Assembly (NCBI RefSeq): GCF_900188385.1
Contig: NZ_FZOI01000008.1
Location: 62,001-126,000 of the forward strand
DNA: 64,000 bases
Reading direction: 5' to 3'
Source: Azospirillum sp. RU38E
GTDB lineage: Bacteria; Pseudomonadota; Alphaproteobacteria; Azospirillales; Azospirillaceae
The notes beneath the pieces were generated by a model, which was not told the DNA's origin, did no database searches, and worked only from the letters and a program-made list of their open reading frames with translations. Both the position numbers and the translations under genes were made by a program. Positions 35,241 through 43,718 of the stretch are shown piece after piece. Numbering within the stretch: position 1 is the first letter of the stretch; each line of letters begins with the position of its first letter.

Positions 35241-36335
35241 ATGCAGACAGACGCGAACGAGGGCCATACCGGCCCCCGCTATACGGCTGTTTGTGCCGTC
35301 TTCCTGCTGATTACCGTCATCATTCCTTCCACTGTTTTCACCTGGGCATCCGGGCGGACACTGGAGGCGACGGCGCGGGAATTCATCCTTCCGGTTTTAC
35401 GCCCGGCTACGGCTTTTGCCGCTGTCCCGGTGTCAGCACCGGCTGAAAAGCCGGCCGGGGGGGATGAGGCCAGGATCGTTCAACAGGCCTTTGCGCTGGA
35501 TGCGCGGGGCGCGTTGGATCTGTTCCAGCAGCGCGACTACCATATTGACGGCGTTCGCAGCGGTGAGCTGCAGGTGCCGCGTCTGGTGCTCAGCGATCTG
35601 CCCCTCGGCATAAAGAAGCTGGACAGCACGGATGAACGCAAGGCCGTCTTTGTGAAGACGCTGCTGCCGTTGATCCTGCTGACCAATGAACAGGTCCAGC
35701 GGGAGCGGGACCGTCTGCAGAAACTGGCGGCCCAGAAGGCTGCAGGCCATGCGCCGTCCCAGGCTGACCGCATCTGGCTGGCCGAACTGGCGGGTCGCTA
35801 TGGGCTGAAGGCGGAGGGCGAGGTCAATGTGAAGGCATTGCTGCAGCGGGTCGATGTGGTGCCGGTTTCCCTGGCCCTGGCCCAGGCAGCGGAAGAAAGC
35901 GGCTGGGGTACCTCCCGCTTCGCCCAGAAGGGCAATGCGCTGTTCGGTGAATTGACCTGGAATGCCGAACATGAAGGCATCGTGCCGCGCAATCGCCGGC
36001 AGGGGGAGACCCATCGTTACCGTTCCTTTGTAGCGCCCAAGGCCAGCATCGAAAGCTATGTCCAGAACCTGAACACCCACCGCGCCTATGCCCAGTTCCG
36101 CCAGGTGCGGGCCAGCCTGCGCGCCCAGGGCAAATCGCTGGACAGCCTGCAGCTTGCCAATTCGCTGGTAAGCTATTCGGAACGGGGCAATGATTATGTC
36201 CGGACTATCCGATCGCTGATCCGCGCCAATGCGTTGCGGGATTTCGATAATGCCGTGCTGCGGGATGACGGCATGGAACTGGTGGTTAATCCGGGCAAGA
36301 GCAGCGGCATTATGGAAGCATCGCTGCGGCGTTGA
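35241..36335 (+). CDS. Bax-like glucosaminidase domain protein
   Basis: 364 residues. A membrane anchor occupies about 17-35 (VCAVFLLITVIIPSTVFTWAS); after a variable region comes a glucosaminidase (GH73-like) domain with LAQAAEESGWGTSRFAQKGNALFGELTW, where the Glu after Ala-Ala and the FGxxT words match Bax/FlgJ-like enzymes, then YRSFVAPKASIESYVQNLNTHRAYAQFRQVR. It should cut or bind peptidoglycan at the inner-membrane periplasmic face. ATG at 35241 gives the anchor near the start. Confidence 0.88.
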   Translation: MQTDANEGHTGPRYTAVCAVFLLITVIIPSTVFTWASGRTLEATAREFILPVLRPATAFAAVPVSAPAEKPAGGDEARIVQQAFALDARGALDLFQQRDYHIDGVRSGELQVPRLVLSDLPLGIKKLDSTDERKAVFVKTLLPLILLTNEQVQRERDRLQKLAAQKAAGHAPSQADRIWLAELAGRYGLKAEGEVNVKALLQRVDVVPVSLALAQAAEESGWGTSRFAQKGNALFGELTWNAEHEGIVPRNRRQGETHRYRSFVAPKASIESYVQNLNTHRAYAQFRQVRASLRAQGKSLDSLQLANSLVSYSERGNDYVRTIRSLIRANALRDFDNAVLRDDGMELVVNPGKSSGIMEASLRR

Positions 36336-36441
36336 AGGCTTGCCGCCCTTCTGCAGGTTCCGTCATAAAGGGGGAGGCTGGTTTCGTTGATAAACCGCTT
36401 TCCCACCGTAACCCGGTGGCACCCAACAGACTGGATGCAAG

Positions 36442-37032
36442 ATGAGCCATACCCTTGATCAGGCCGGCGCTGAGCTGCTGTTCACCCAGGCCCGCACCCA
36501 TAATGCCTGGCTGGATAAGCCGGTGGATCCGGCGCTGCTGCACCGTATCCATGATCTGCTGAAATGGGGGCCGACCAGCGCCAATTGCAGCCCCTTGCGC
36601 GTGCTGTTCCTCACCAGCGCGGAAGCCAAGGAAAAGCTGCGCCCGGCTTTGTCCCAAGGCAATCTGGCCAAGACCATGACGGCACCCGTGGTCGCCGTGC
36701 TGGCCTATGACAACCAGTTCTATGACCATTTGCCGCGGCTGTTCCCGCATACGGATGCGCGATCCTGGTTCACCGGCGATCCGGCGGTTGCGGCGGCCAC
36801 GGCTTTCCGCAATGGCACCCTGCAGGCTGGCTATTTCATTCTGGCCGCCCGGGCGGTGGGGCTGGATTGCGGGCCGATGTCGGGGTTCGATGCTGGTCAG
36901 GTCAATGCCAGTTTCTTCCCCGATGGCCGTTATCAGGTGAATTTCCTGTGTAATCTGGGCTATGGCGATCCGGCTGGGCTGCATCCGCGCAGCCCACGCT
37001 TTGATTTCGCGGATGTCTGCCAGATTCTGTAA
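36442..37032 (+). CDS. Malonic semialdehyde reductase RutE-like nitroreductase
   Basis: 196 residues, the size of the RutE/HadB family of FMN-dependent reductases. The family words are [46 protein letters not shown] (FMN-phosphate and substrate region), [23 protein letters not shown] and [31 protein letters not shown]. RutE reduces malonic semialdehyde in pyrimidine degradation; the rest of rut is not here, so a general nitroreductase/aldehyde-reductase role is possible. It precedes the second copy of the palindromic repeat. Confidence 0.88.
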   Translation: MSHTLDQAGAELLFTQARTHNAWLDKPVDPALLHRIHDLLKWGPTSANCSPLRVLFLTSAEAKEKLRPALSQGNLAKTMTAPVVAVLAYDNQFYDHLPRLFPHTDARSWFTGDPAVAAATAFRNGTLQAGYFILAARAVGLDCGPMSGFDAGQVNASFFPDGRYQVNFLCNLGYGDPAGLHPRSPRFDFADVCQIL

Positions 37033-37220
37033 GAGTCTAGCTGGAGAGTTTTCATTTATTATCAAACCCTTGTTGGAAGATCACCGTCACCCCGGCGAAG
37101 GCCGGGGTCCAGAATCACAGGCACATTGCTCTACGAACTTGGACCCCGGCCTTCGCCGGGGTGACGGTGAGGCAAAATGTAAAATCGCGTAAGACTCTGA
37201 AAAAAGAAAACTTTCCGGAC
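37031..37220. repeat. Composite palindromic intergenic repeat, copy 2
   Basis: Perfect 30-base arms at 37081-37110 and 37141-37170, each holding the CACCCCGG-CGAAGG-CCGGGGT type palindrome, 30 bases apart. On the right the sequence GAAAACTTTCCGGAC (37206-37220) is identical to that in copy 1 at 5082-5096. Outer AGAGTCT (37032-37038) and AGACTCT (37192-37198) are also inverted. It lies between convergent genes. Confidence 0.8.
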
Positions 37221-37258
37221 AGACATTAAGGGATGAGCAGGGGCCGGCCCCGGTGTGA

Positions 37259-37810
37259 TCACATCAGGGCCGGCCCCATCGCCGCATCCTCCACCAGCGG
37301 ATAGGAGGCGGCGTCGGGCAATTGGTAATGCCACCATTCAAAGGCATAATGCTGCCAGCCGGCTGCCGCCATGATGCCCAGCAGCAGGGCGCGGTTACGC
37401 TGTGCCGTAACACTGATGCTGGTATCGCCATGATAGGCGATGGGCCGCATATCATCGAAATCGGTTCCCATCTCCAGCAGGTCACCGTCAGGTGTTGCCA
37501 GGGTCAGATCAATGGCCACCCCGCGGCCATGGCTGGACCCGATGCGCGGGTCGGCGATGAAGGTGGGATCGGGCAGGGCATTCCACAAAGCCCATTGCGC
37601 TGCCGGTGGGCGATAGGCATCAAAAATATGCAGCCGAAGCCCTTGCGCTGCGGCCAGCCGAACCGCGACCTGCAGCCGTGCGGCCGCCTGCGGGTGCAGC
37701 AGGCAGAGCGGCCGCGCGAAGATGGGCCTTCCCGTCAGATTATCCGCCGTGGCATAGCGAAGATCGAGATCGACATCGAAGGTCGGCGGGGCAATGGTCA
37801 CGAAGGGCAT
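37259..37810 (-). CDS. D-Ala-D-Ala dipeptidase (VanX/DdpX-like)
   Basis: 183 residues, close to VanX/DdpX size. The metal and catalytic residues are in place: FDAYRPPAAQWALW (Arg67), SSHGRGVAIDL with His94 and Asp101 as zinc ligands, and EWWHYQL with Glu158 and the third zinc ligand His161. Such enzymes cleave D-Ala-D-Ala in peptidoglycan recycling or as dipeptide food. No vancomycin-resistance genes are present, so resistance is not implied. Convergent with the RutE-like gene across the repeat. Confidence 0.9.
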   Translation of the reverse strand: MPFVTIAPPTFDVDLDLRYATADNLTGRPIFARPLCLLHPQAAARLQVAVRLAAAQGLRLHIFDAYRPPAAQWALWNALPDPTFIADPRIGSSHGRGVAIDLTLATPDGDLLEMGTDFDDMRPIAYHGDTSISVTAQRNRALLLGIMAAAGWQHYAFEWWHYQLPDAASYPLVEDAAMGPALM

Positions 37811-37938
37811 GGGGCTGCAGGCTCCGGGCTGGTCTGGCCCCCTTTTGCGGCAAAAGGTGGGTTTTCGCCAGGGTGCTGTGCCGTCAATGTCATAGGAAAG
37901 GGTGGCCCGATGGGGCCGTTGAGGGGATTGGATTGGGC

Positions 37939-38625
37939 ATGATCACCCTGGGGCTGGATACGGCGACCAGCGCCTGCGCCTGTGCGCTCTGGTCACAAGG
38001 CGAAGGACGGGCCCTGGCTGTGCGGGCAGAGGAGATGCAGCGCGGGCAGGCCGAACGTCTGGTCCCGCTGGTGCAGGAGACCCTGCAGCAGGCCGGGCTG
38101 GGGTTTGGTGATATAGCCCGCATCGCGGTCACTGTCGGCCCCGGCACCTTTACCGGTCTGCGGATCGGTCTGGCGGCCGCACGCGGCTTCGCGCTGGCCG
38201 CCAATTGTCCCCTGATCGGTGTCACCAGTCTGGAAGTGGCGGTGGCAGGCCTGCCACCGGCCGCTGCAGGCCTGCAGGCCCTGGCCGCCATTGAAAGCCG
38301 CCGGGAGGAGCTGTTCCTCCAGCCCTTTGCCGCCGATGGAACCCCGCTGGCTGAGCCTGTCGATATGGCGCCGGCCCTGCTGGCCGATTTCGCCGCCCGG
38401 CTGTTTCAGCCACAACCAATGGTCATTGTTGGCGATGCTGCACAGCGGGCAGCCGAGGCATTGGGGCCATGGCCGGCGGGTCTGCAGGTGGTCACCACCC
38501 ATGGCGGGGCGGAGGCGTTGGCCGGTGCCCGCATCGCCGCCCGCCTGGATGCGGCGGCCATTGCGGGGCGGCCGGCTGATCCGTTGTATATCCGCCCGCC
38601 TGACGTCACCCTGCCGGGCCGCTGA
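37939..38625 (+). CDS. tsaB: tRNA threonylcarbamoyladenosine biosynthesis protein TsaB
   Basis: 228 residues. The actin-like ATPase fold start ITLGLDTATSACACALW with RLVPLVQETLQQAGLGFGDI, then VTVGPGTFTGLRIGLAAARGFALA are the TsaB signature. It pairs with TsaD/TsaE to make the t6A base at position 37 of ANN-decoding tRNAs. ATG at 37939. The stop is 1 base before rimI, forming the well-known tsaB-rimI pair. Confidence 0.95.
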   Translation: MITLGLDTATSACACALWSQGEGRALAVRAEEMQRGQAERLVPLVQETLQQAGLGFGDIARIAVTVGPGTFTGLRIGLAAARGFALAANCPLIGVTSLEVAVAGLPPAAAGLQALAAIESRREELFLQPFAADGTPLAEPVDMAPALLADFAARLFQPQPMVIVGDAAQRAAEALGPWPAGLQVVTTHGGAEALAGARIAARLDAAAIAGRPADPLYIRPPDVTLPGR

Positions 38626-38626
38626 C

Positions 38627-39133
38627 ATGGCGATGGGTTTGCAGATCATTGAAGCCACCATGGTGCATCTGCCGGTGCTGGATGTGCTTCAGCAACAGGC
38701 TTTCGCTGACCCGCAGACCAGCGGACCCCCTTGGACGGAAGCCGCTATCGCCGGCATGTTGGGTATGCCCGGTGTTCTGACTCGCCTGCTGCACCGGGAT
38801 GGCCAAGCCTGCGGAATGGCCATGTGGCGTGCCGTGGCGGATGAGGCGGAATTGCTGACCATCGGGGTATTACCCAATGGGCGCGGCCAGGGCCTGGGCC
38901 GGATGCTGTTGCTGGATGGGCTGGAAATACTGGCCGGCTATGCTGTTGAAACAGTTTTCCTGGAGGTGGCGGTCAACAACCACACGGCCATCCAACTCTA
39001 TGAAAAGCAGGGTTTCACCACGGTGGGGCGGCGCCGTAATTATTACGGAACAGGGGCCGCAACTGTTGATGCCCATGTCATGTCTTTGCGTATTTCCGAG
39101 CGGAAACAATCACCTGCCGAGCAGAACCGCTAG
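38627..39133 (+). CDS. rimI: GNAT N-acetyltransferase RimI-like
   Basis: 168 residues. The GNAT fold is shown by ELLTIGVLPNGRGQGLGRMLLLDGL (acetyl-CoA pyrophosphate loop RGQGLG) and VFLEVAVNNHTAIQLYEKQGFTTVGRRRNYY, typical of RimI that acetylates the N-terminus of ribosomal protein S18. It is 1 base behind tsaB. Its stop overlaps the stop of the TusA-like gene on the other strand by 4 bases (CTAG). Confidence 0.92.
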   Translation: MAMGLQIIEATMVHLPVLDVLQQQAFADPQTSGPPWTEAAIAGMLGMPGVLTRLLHRDGQACGMAMWRAVADEAELLTIGVLPNGRGQGLGRMLLLDGLEILAGYAVETVFLEVAVNNHTAIQLYEKQGFTTVGRRRNYYGTGAATVDAHVMSLRISERKQSPAEQNR

Positions 39134-39378
39134 TTTTTCCGGATAAAAATCCGGTATGGGCCAGTAAGTTCGCCCGGATTTTCCGGTTGAACTTCACCCA
39201 CCTCATATCCATGCTCACGCAGACTGGCGGGAACATTTTGCAGCGGTTCGCCGAAATTCAACCTGACTTCAAGGACTTGACCTTTGGGTAACTTTTCGAC
39301 GGCAAGTTTTGTCCGCACGAATGTCATTGGGCAGACAAGGCTGGTGATGTCGAGAAAATGATTCACAGTGTTTTTCAT
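39130..39378 (-). CDS. TusA-like sulfurtransferase
   Basis: 82 residues. The conserved Cys-Pro box is LDITSLVCPMTFVRTKLAVEKLPKGQVLEVRL (Cys about 17), with the typical two-strand end YEVGEVQPENPGELTGPYRIFIRKN. TusA proteins accept and pass persulfide sulfur for 2-thiouridine, molybdenum cofactor or sulfur oxidation. The start at 39378 gives the family length. It is convergent with rimI and divergent from mucR. Confidence 0.88.
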   Translation of the reverse strand: MKNTVNHFLDITSLVCPMTFVRTKLAVEKLPKGQVLEVRLNFGEPLQNVPASLREHGYEVGEVQPENPGELTGPYRIFIRKN

Positions 39379-39413
39379 CAAAGGCCATCCTTTTGGCACG
39401 CTTTAAAACGTTA

Positions 39414-39442
39414 TTGCACATCACCAGAATAAGACTTATATC
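39414..39442 (+). promoter_or_regulatory. Sigma-70-type promoter for the mucR-like gene
   Basis: TTGCAC (39414-39419) and TATATC (39437-39442) are spaced by 17 bases, leaving about 25 bases of 5' leader before the ATG at 39475. The downstream half-palindrome CACGTGTG next to the -10 could be a regulator site; MucR proteins often control their own gene. Confidence 0.5.
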
Positions 39443-39474
39443 ACGTGTGAGTTCCTTGTCCGGAGCAAAGATAG

Positions 39475-39897
39475 ATGAACAGCGTTTCCTCCCAGCCCGA
39501 GCTTTTGTCTCTCACCACAGAGATTGTCGCGGCACACGTCTCCAATAATACAGTGGCGATCCATGATCTTCCTGCCCTGATCGAGCAGGTTTATCGTACC
39601 TTGTCCAACGTCGGCACCGAGCCGGTGGTGGTGAGCGAGAAGCCGCAGCCGGCCGTGCCGATCAAGAAGTCGGTGACGCCGGAATATATCGTCTGCCTGG
39701 AAGATGGCAAAAAGTTGAAGATGCTGAAGCGGCATCTGAAGACTGCCTATAATATGAGCCCGGAAGAATATCGCGACCGCTGGGGTCTGCCGTCGGATTA
39801 TCCGATGGTTGCCCCCAATTACGCCAAGCAGCGCTCCCGTCTGGCCAAGCAGATCGGTCTGGGCACCCGCGCCCGCCGTCCTGGTGAGGATGAGTGA
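39475..39897 (+). CDS. mucR: MucR/Ros family transcriptional regulator
   Basis: 140 residues, the usual length for MucR/Ros. The zinc-finger-containing core is EYIVCLEDGKKLKMLKRHLKTAYNMSPEEYRDRWGLPSDYPMVAPNYAKQRSRLAKQIGLG, which matches the highly conserved alphaproteobacterial block. The finger has Cys in VCLEDG and two His (RHLKT region), one Cys short of C2H2, as in other members of this family. MucR binds AT-rich T-containing DNA and silences many genes. A terminator follows the gene. Confidence 0.93.
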   Translation: MNSVSSQPELLSLTTEIVAAHVSNNTVAIHDLPALIEQVYRTLSNVGTEPVVVSEKPQPAVPIKKSVTPEYIVCLEDGKKLKMLKRHLKTAYNMSPEEYRDRWGLPSDYPMVAPNYAKQRSRLAKQIGLGTRARRPGEDE

Positions 39898-39951
39898 TCC
39901 CAGGTTGGTAATTTGATCCGCGTGGGTATTTTGCTCCGTGATCGCGTTCAG

Positions 39952-39981
39952 CGGCCATATGCATCATGCATATGGCCGTTT
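39952..39981 (+). terminator. Terminator after mucR
   Basis: Arms CGGCCATATGCA and TGCATATGGCCG with a TCA loop, followed by TTTAT. It ends the mucR transcript and would also stop leftward reading into it. Confidence 0.65.
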
Positions 39982-40007
39982 ATGCATCGGGACAGTGGTT
40001 TCAACAC

Positions 40008-40679
40008 CTAATCAACTGGTGCACGGGTGACCGAAATCGCCAATGCTGCGCAGGTCCAGTGAGTAATTTTTCCATCTTTCTTAATGTCGATCCCACCCAG
40101 GTGGGACCAATCCCACTTTGATTTTAATTCGTCTGTGCCAAGACCGTCTTTGAATTCTTCATATATTTTATTAACCATATGCTCCAGATTCTCCTGCCGC
40201 TGGCCGGTGCGGTGAAACACAAAGGCGCCAAAAACGGCCCCTTTAAGGTCTCTGCAGGGCCGGTTTTGCCGTGTAATTAGAATCTCACGGATGCGCTGAC
40301 CATCAGATCCCACACAATCCTGCTTTCGTTTCAGTTCAATATGAACAAGGGGATTATCCCCTTTACAGCTGATGATGATATCAGCACGGCGACGATCCCC
40401 GTTTATGCCATAAAAATATTTATAGAGTGCTTCGGGATGGACGCGCATCGTCGAGCCCACCAATGCCTGATGACAGGCTTCGGCGACATGTGTTTGCATC
40501 ACATTCTCTATTCCGGCATCCGATAGCCAATATTCGCTCGACCACCGTTTATAAGCTTCATTGGCTGTTTCGATGCCCTTCAAAACCGGCGCCACCAAAC
40601 GCCAGGGCGTAAGCTGGGAGGGGAACAGCAGGCTGGTTTTGGTTTGGGTAGAGGACGTATCATCCAAAGCATCGATCAT
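40008..40679 (-). CDS. Orphan PD-(D/E)XK nuclease-like protein
   Basis: 223 residues, not recognised by name. The restriction-endonuclease-like arrangement can be seen: Glu67 in a helix (THVAEACHQAL), Asp100 in GDRRRADIIISC and Glu115-x-Lys117 in LVHIELKRKQD, i.e. E...D...ExK. A basic stretch RTGQRQ and IYEEFKDG follow. Its base use is clearly more AT-rich than the neighbours (many Ile, Lys and third-position A/T), suggesting recent transfer. No methylase or defence partner lies beside it, and tRNA-Arg is 185 bases away. It may be part of a small islet; function uncertain. Confidence 0.6.
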   Translation of the reverse strand: MIDALDDTSSTQTKTSLLFPSQLTPWRLVAPVLKGIETANEAYKRWSSEYWLSDAGIENVMQTHVAEACHQALVGSTMRVHPEALYKYFYGINGDRRRADIIISCKGDNPLVHIELKRKQDCVGSDGQRIREILITRQNRPCRDLKGAVFGAFVFHRTGQRQENLEHMVNKIYEEFKDGLGTDELKSKWDWSHLGGIDIKKDGKITHWTCAALAISVTRAPVD

Positions 40680-40863
40680 TCTACCCTCATTGCTATTATA
40701 ACGAGCATATCATAGCTATTTTTGATCGAATGTAGATGATTTTTGTTCCGTTTCCCCGCATCGGCCCTTTGGCACGGGAATGAACAGAAGCGTCATGCGC
40801 CAACACATGGCGCATTATCAGACTGATCTATTTCAGCCTGCCCAATTTCATTTGAAGGGAAGG

Positions 40864-40940
<77 letters not shown>

Positions 40941-40981
40941 ATGCCGGCCATCGACCCAGGCTTCCTGGGCGGGCGGCGCGG

Positions 40982-41009
40982 ACCATAGCGCATTGAAACC
41001 GGCTTGCAA
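40982..41009 (-). promoter_or_regulatory. Promoter for tRNA-Arg
   Basis: On the minus strand TTGCAA (41004-41009) and TATGGT (40982-40987) are 16 bases apart, about 40 bases before the tRNA 5' end. In the rest of 40680-41067 I see no further gene; 40680-40863 is AT-richer and has no recognisable feature. Confidence 0.5.
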
Positions 41010-41067
41010 ATATTTTTCTCACGCATTCGGGGGGAAAGTGCGGTGACCGGCCTTTCCCCCCTCTTTT

Positions 41068-41274
41068 TCAGCCCAGCATCACCCGCAGGGCCTGGCGTGA
41101 CAGATCCTTCAGGGCATCGCGCATCCGCTGAATCTCGTTCGCGGCGGCCTCATAATCCGCGATCAGGCCGCCCACCAGGGTCGTCGGATCATCGGCATCA
41201 TCCGGATAGCGGTCGCGTGCCCGGGTGGCGCGGCGCCGCAAACGATCCACAATATCCTCATCCGCGCTGTCCAT
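41068..41274 (-). CDS. Small conserved protein of unknown function
   Basis: 68 residues from ATG at 41274 (a Met nine codons upstream is possible). It is rich in charged residues: DEDIVDRLRRRATRARDRYPDDADDPTTLVGGLIADYEAAANEIQRMRDALKDL. The predicted all-helical, acidic-basic pattern and GC-rich third positions support coding. No known domain. It stands alone between tRNA-Arg and the exported protein. Confidence 0.55.
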   Translation of the reverse strand: MDSADEDIVDRLRRRATRARDRYPDDADDPTTLVGGLIADYEAAANEIQRMRDALKDLSRQALRVMLG

Positions 41275-41439
41275 TGGACTGTAAACCCCGTTAAACGTCA
41301 TTCTGTCATGTCTTTAAGCATGGGGGCGAACAACAACAAAGCGATTTCCAGGGGATCAAGGCAGGCCATCGGACTGTTCATAAGGGGGGCATGGCCGGTT
41401 CGGGATTGCCGGGAATCAAATGCGCAAGGAGTGAGAAGC

Positions 41440-41814
41440 GTGAAACTGATCCATGGATGGAAGCTGCTCGGCCTTGGCCTCTGCTTCGGCTTGCCCTCTG
41501 CGGTGGCGGCGGCCGCGACGGAACCCGCTGGCTGTATCTTCGACGCGCCGCAGGGCAAGAGCTGCAGCTACACCGCCGAACGAGAGGGCGTGCATCAGAT
41601 CCGCGTCACCCTGGCCGCACCGGGCACGGTGACGATTGCGGGCCAGCCCTGCGGCGGGAAGACGCAACCGGCCGCAGCCGGCCCAGGCTTCCAGGCCATC
41701 TGCTATGCCTATTTCAATAACGGCGCCGGCTATCGGATTGCGGCGACCAGTTCGCCGATCGTCAGCATCAGTCCGGCGGAACCGCCAAAGGGCGAGGTGG
41801 TGCTGATCCCCTGA
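41440..41814 (+). CDS. Small exported protein of unknown function
   Basis: 124 residues from GTG at 41440 with AAGGAG eight bases upstream. A signal peptide occupies about 1-26 (LLGLGLCFGLPSAVAAAA). The mature part contains four Cys (GCIFDAPQGKSCSYTAE, GQPCGGKTQ, QAICYAYF), suggesting two disulfides, and a beta-rich pattern (HQIRVTLAAPGTVTIAG, YRIAATSSPIVSISP). Periplasmic or secreted; function unknown. Converges on the methyltransferase gene. Confidence 0.65.
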   Translation: MKLIHGWKLLGLGLCFGLPSAVAAAATEPAGCIFDAPQGKSCSYTAEREGVHQIRVTLAAPGTVTIAGQPCGGKTQPAAAGPGFQAICYAYFNNGAGYRIAATSSPIVSISPAEPPKGEVVLIP

Positions 41815-41821
41815 GGGGCGA

Positions 41822-42748
41822 TCAATGCGGCTTGGCGGGTGGCTGACCCTGACCGATCTCGCTCAACACCTCGGCCAGCCGGTGGCTGGCGCTGCCACGC
41901 TTAGCCGGCTGCTGCTGCACGCTGGCATCGGGTGACCAGCCGGCCAGGAAGATCACCTGGAAGGTGGCGGGTACGCTGCCATCCTCGTCGGCGAACAGCT
42001 CCACATAACGTTCCATGGTGCGGGCCAGCAGGGCGCTGGGCATGGGGCGGCGCAGGCGGGACAGGCCGGCATTGGTTTCCCCCATGCCGCGCAGGTCCGA
42101 CAACAGGCGGAACGGGTTGGCATAGGAGACGGTCAGCGTATCCATATCCGCCACCGGCAGGGCAAAGCCGGCCCGCTGCAGCAGGCCGGCGGCATCGCGC
42201 AAGCCCGCCATCGGGCTGATGCGCGGGCTGACCCCGCCTAGAACCTCGCTTTCCGCCTCCATCAAGGCGCGACGCAGTTCAAACAGGGTGTCGCCGCCGA
42301 ACATGGCGGCCAGGAACAGCCCATCGGGGCGCAGGGCCTGGCGCACCTGGATCAGGCTGCCCGGCAGGTCATTCACCCAATGCAGCGACAGGTTGGACAC
42401 CACCATGTCAAAGCTGCCAGGGGCGAAGGGCAACAGTTCCTCATCCGCCGCCAGCACAGCCGTGCCATTGGCGGCACCGGCCACGCCGGCCATGCGGGGG
42501 GAGATGTCAGCCTGGATGATCTGCTGGATGCCGGACAGCCCCTGCAGCAGCCCCGCCATTTCCCCGCCATGGCATCCCAGATCCAGCACGCGCGGGAAGC
42601 TGCGGCGGATCAGTTCCAGCCGTTCGGCCAGGCGGCTGCCCACCTCCCGCAACAGGAAATCATGGTCGGCGATGGTCGCCGCCGCGCGGTCGCGGTGACG
42701 GCGGACCAGCTGGCGGTCGAAGACCTGCATCGTGTCGGCGTCGCTCAT
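41822..42748 (-). CDS. SAM-dependent methyltransferase, NDUFAF5/BioC-like
   Basis: 308 residues. Class I motifs are clear: VLDLGCHGGEMAGLL (motif I), IQADISPRMAG, LPFAPGSFDMVVSNLSLHWVNDLPGSLIQVRQALRPDGLFLAAMFGGDTLFELR, which matches the mitochondrial complex I assembly factor NDUFAF5 and its bacterial homologues (related to BioC). The NDUFAF5 group hydroxylates or methylates an NDUFS7 Arg; the bacterial role is not settled. ATG at 42748 is chosen; it diverges from comF. Confidence 0.8.
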   Translation of the reverse strand: MSDADTMQVFDRQLVRRHRDRAAATIADHDFLLREVGSRLAERLELIRRSFPRVLDLGCHGGEMAGLLQGLSGIQQIIQADISPRMAGVAGAANGTAVLAADEELLPFAPGSFDMVVSNLSLHWVNDLPGSLIQVRQALRPDGLFLAAMFGGDTLFELRRALMEAESEVLGGVSPRISPMAGLRDAAGLLQRAGFALPVADMDTLTVSYANPFRLLSDLRGMGETNAGLSRLRRPMPSALLARTMERYVELFADEDGSVPATFQVIFLAGWSPDASVQQQPAKRGSASHRLAEVLSEIGQGQPPAKPH

Positions 42749-42836
42749 GCCCCTTGCCATATCCCGATGCGGCGTCCTTGGCAACCGGGCGAATGGGCGT
42801 CTGGCGATGTATCGCACCCGATGCTACCATGACGGG

Positions 42837-43628
42837 ATGAACCAGATTGTCGAAACGCTTCAGGGTTGGCGGGGGCCGCTGCAGGCTTTTCTGCGGTCGG
42901 CCCTGGATTTGCTGTTGCCGCCGCGCTGTCTGGGCTGTGGGGACAGGGTGGGCACGCCCGGCACCTTGTGCCCCACCTGCTGGACGGCGATGCATTTCAT
43001 CGATGCGCCCTTTTGCGCCTGCTGCGGCCTGCCGTTTGATTATGATGCCGGGGTCTCGGCGCTTTGCGGGGCCTGCATCGCCAACCCGCCGCAATTCGGC
43101 CGGGCCCGTGCCGTGCTCTCCTATGATGATGCCAGCCGGCCCCTGATTCTGGGCTTCAAGCATGGCGACCGCACCGATGCCGCCCCCGGCTTTGCCCGCT
43201 GGATGGCGCGGTCAGGCGCGGCCCTGCTGGCGGAGTGCGATGTGATTGCCGCCGTGCCGCTGCATCGCTGGCGGCTGCTGCGCCGGCGCTATAACCAGTC
43301 GGCCTTGCTGGCGCTGCATCTGGGCAGGCTGACGGGCAAGCCGGTGGTGCCCGATCTGCTGATCCGCCGCCGCGCCACGCCCAGCCAGGGCGGGCTGACG
43401 GCCAAGGGCCGGGCGCGCAATGTCGCAGGGGCCTTCGCCGCCCACCCGCGCCACCGCGACCGGATCCAGGGCGCGCGGGTGCTGCTGGTGGATGATGTGC
43501 TGACCACCGGGGCCACGGTGGGCGAATGTGCCCGCGTGCTGCGCCGGGCGGGGGCTGTGGGTGTCGATGTGCTGACCCTGGCGCGGGTGCCGAAACCTGT
43601 GCGGCTGGACCCCATTGAAGACACGTGA
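42837..43628 (+). CDS. comF: ComF family phosphoribosyltransferase-like protein
   Basis: 263 residues. The N-terminal double zinc ribbon is visible (CLGCGDRVGTPGTLCPTCW, then CACCGLPF and CGAC), followed by the PRTase fold with VIAAVPLHRWRLLRRRYNQSALLA and the PRPP loop VLLVDDVLTTGATVGEC. ComF helps DNA uptake (replication fork/transformation) in some bacteria, but in many genomes is of unknown use. It is followed 90 bases later by ccmC. Confidence 0.9.
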   Translation: MNQIVETLQGWRGPLQAFLRSALDLLLPPRCLGCGDRVGTPGTLCPTCWTAMHFIDAPFCACCGLPFDYDAGVSALCGACIANPPQFGRARAVLSYDDASRPLILGFKHGDRTDAAPGFARWMARSGAALLAECDVIAAVPLHRWRLLRRRYNQSALLALHLGRLTGKPVVPDLLIRRRATPSQGGLTAKGRARNVAGAFAAHPRHRDRIQGARVLLVDDVLTTGATVGECARVLRRAGAVGVDVLTLARVPKPVRLDPIEDT

Positions 43629-43718
43629 TGTGCTGCCCAAATTGTCCTGGATCAAATCAACGCAGGGCATTTGTGGGCCAGTGTGAAAACACCATCGCCC
43701 ATGCTACATAGGGCCATC

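Noticed and set aside
37259-37810. VanX as part of a vancomycin resistance cluster
   Set aside because: No vanA/vanH or VanRS genes nearby; a lone DdpX-type dipeptidase is more likely.
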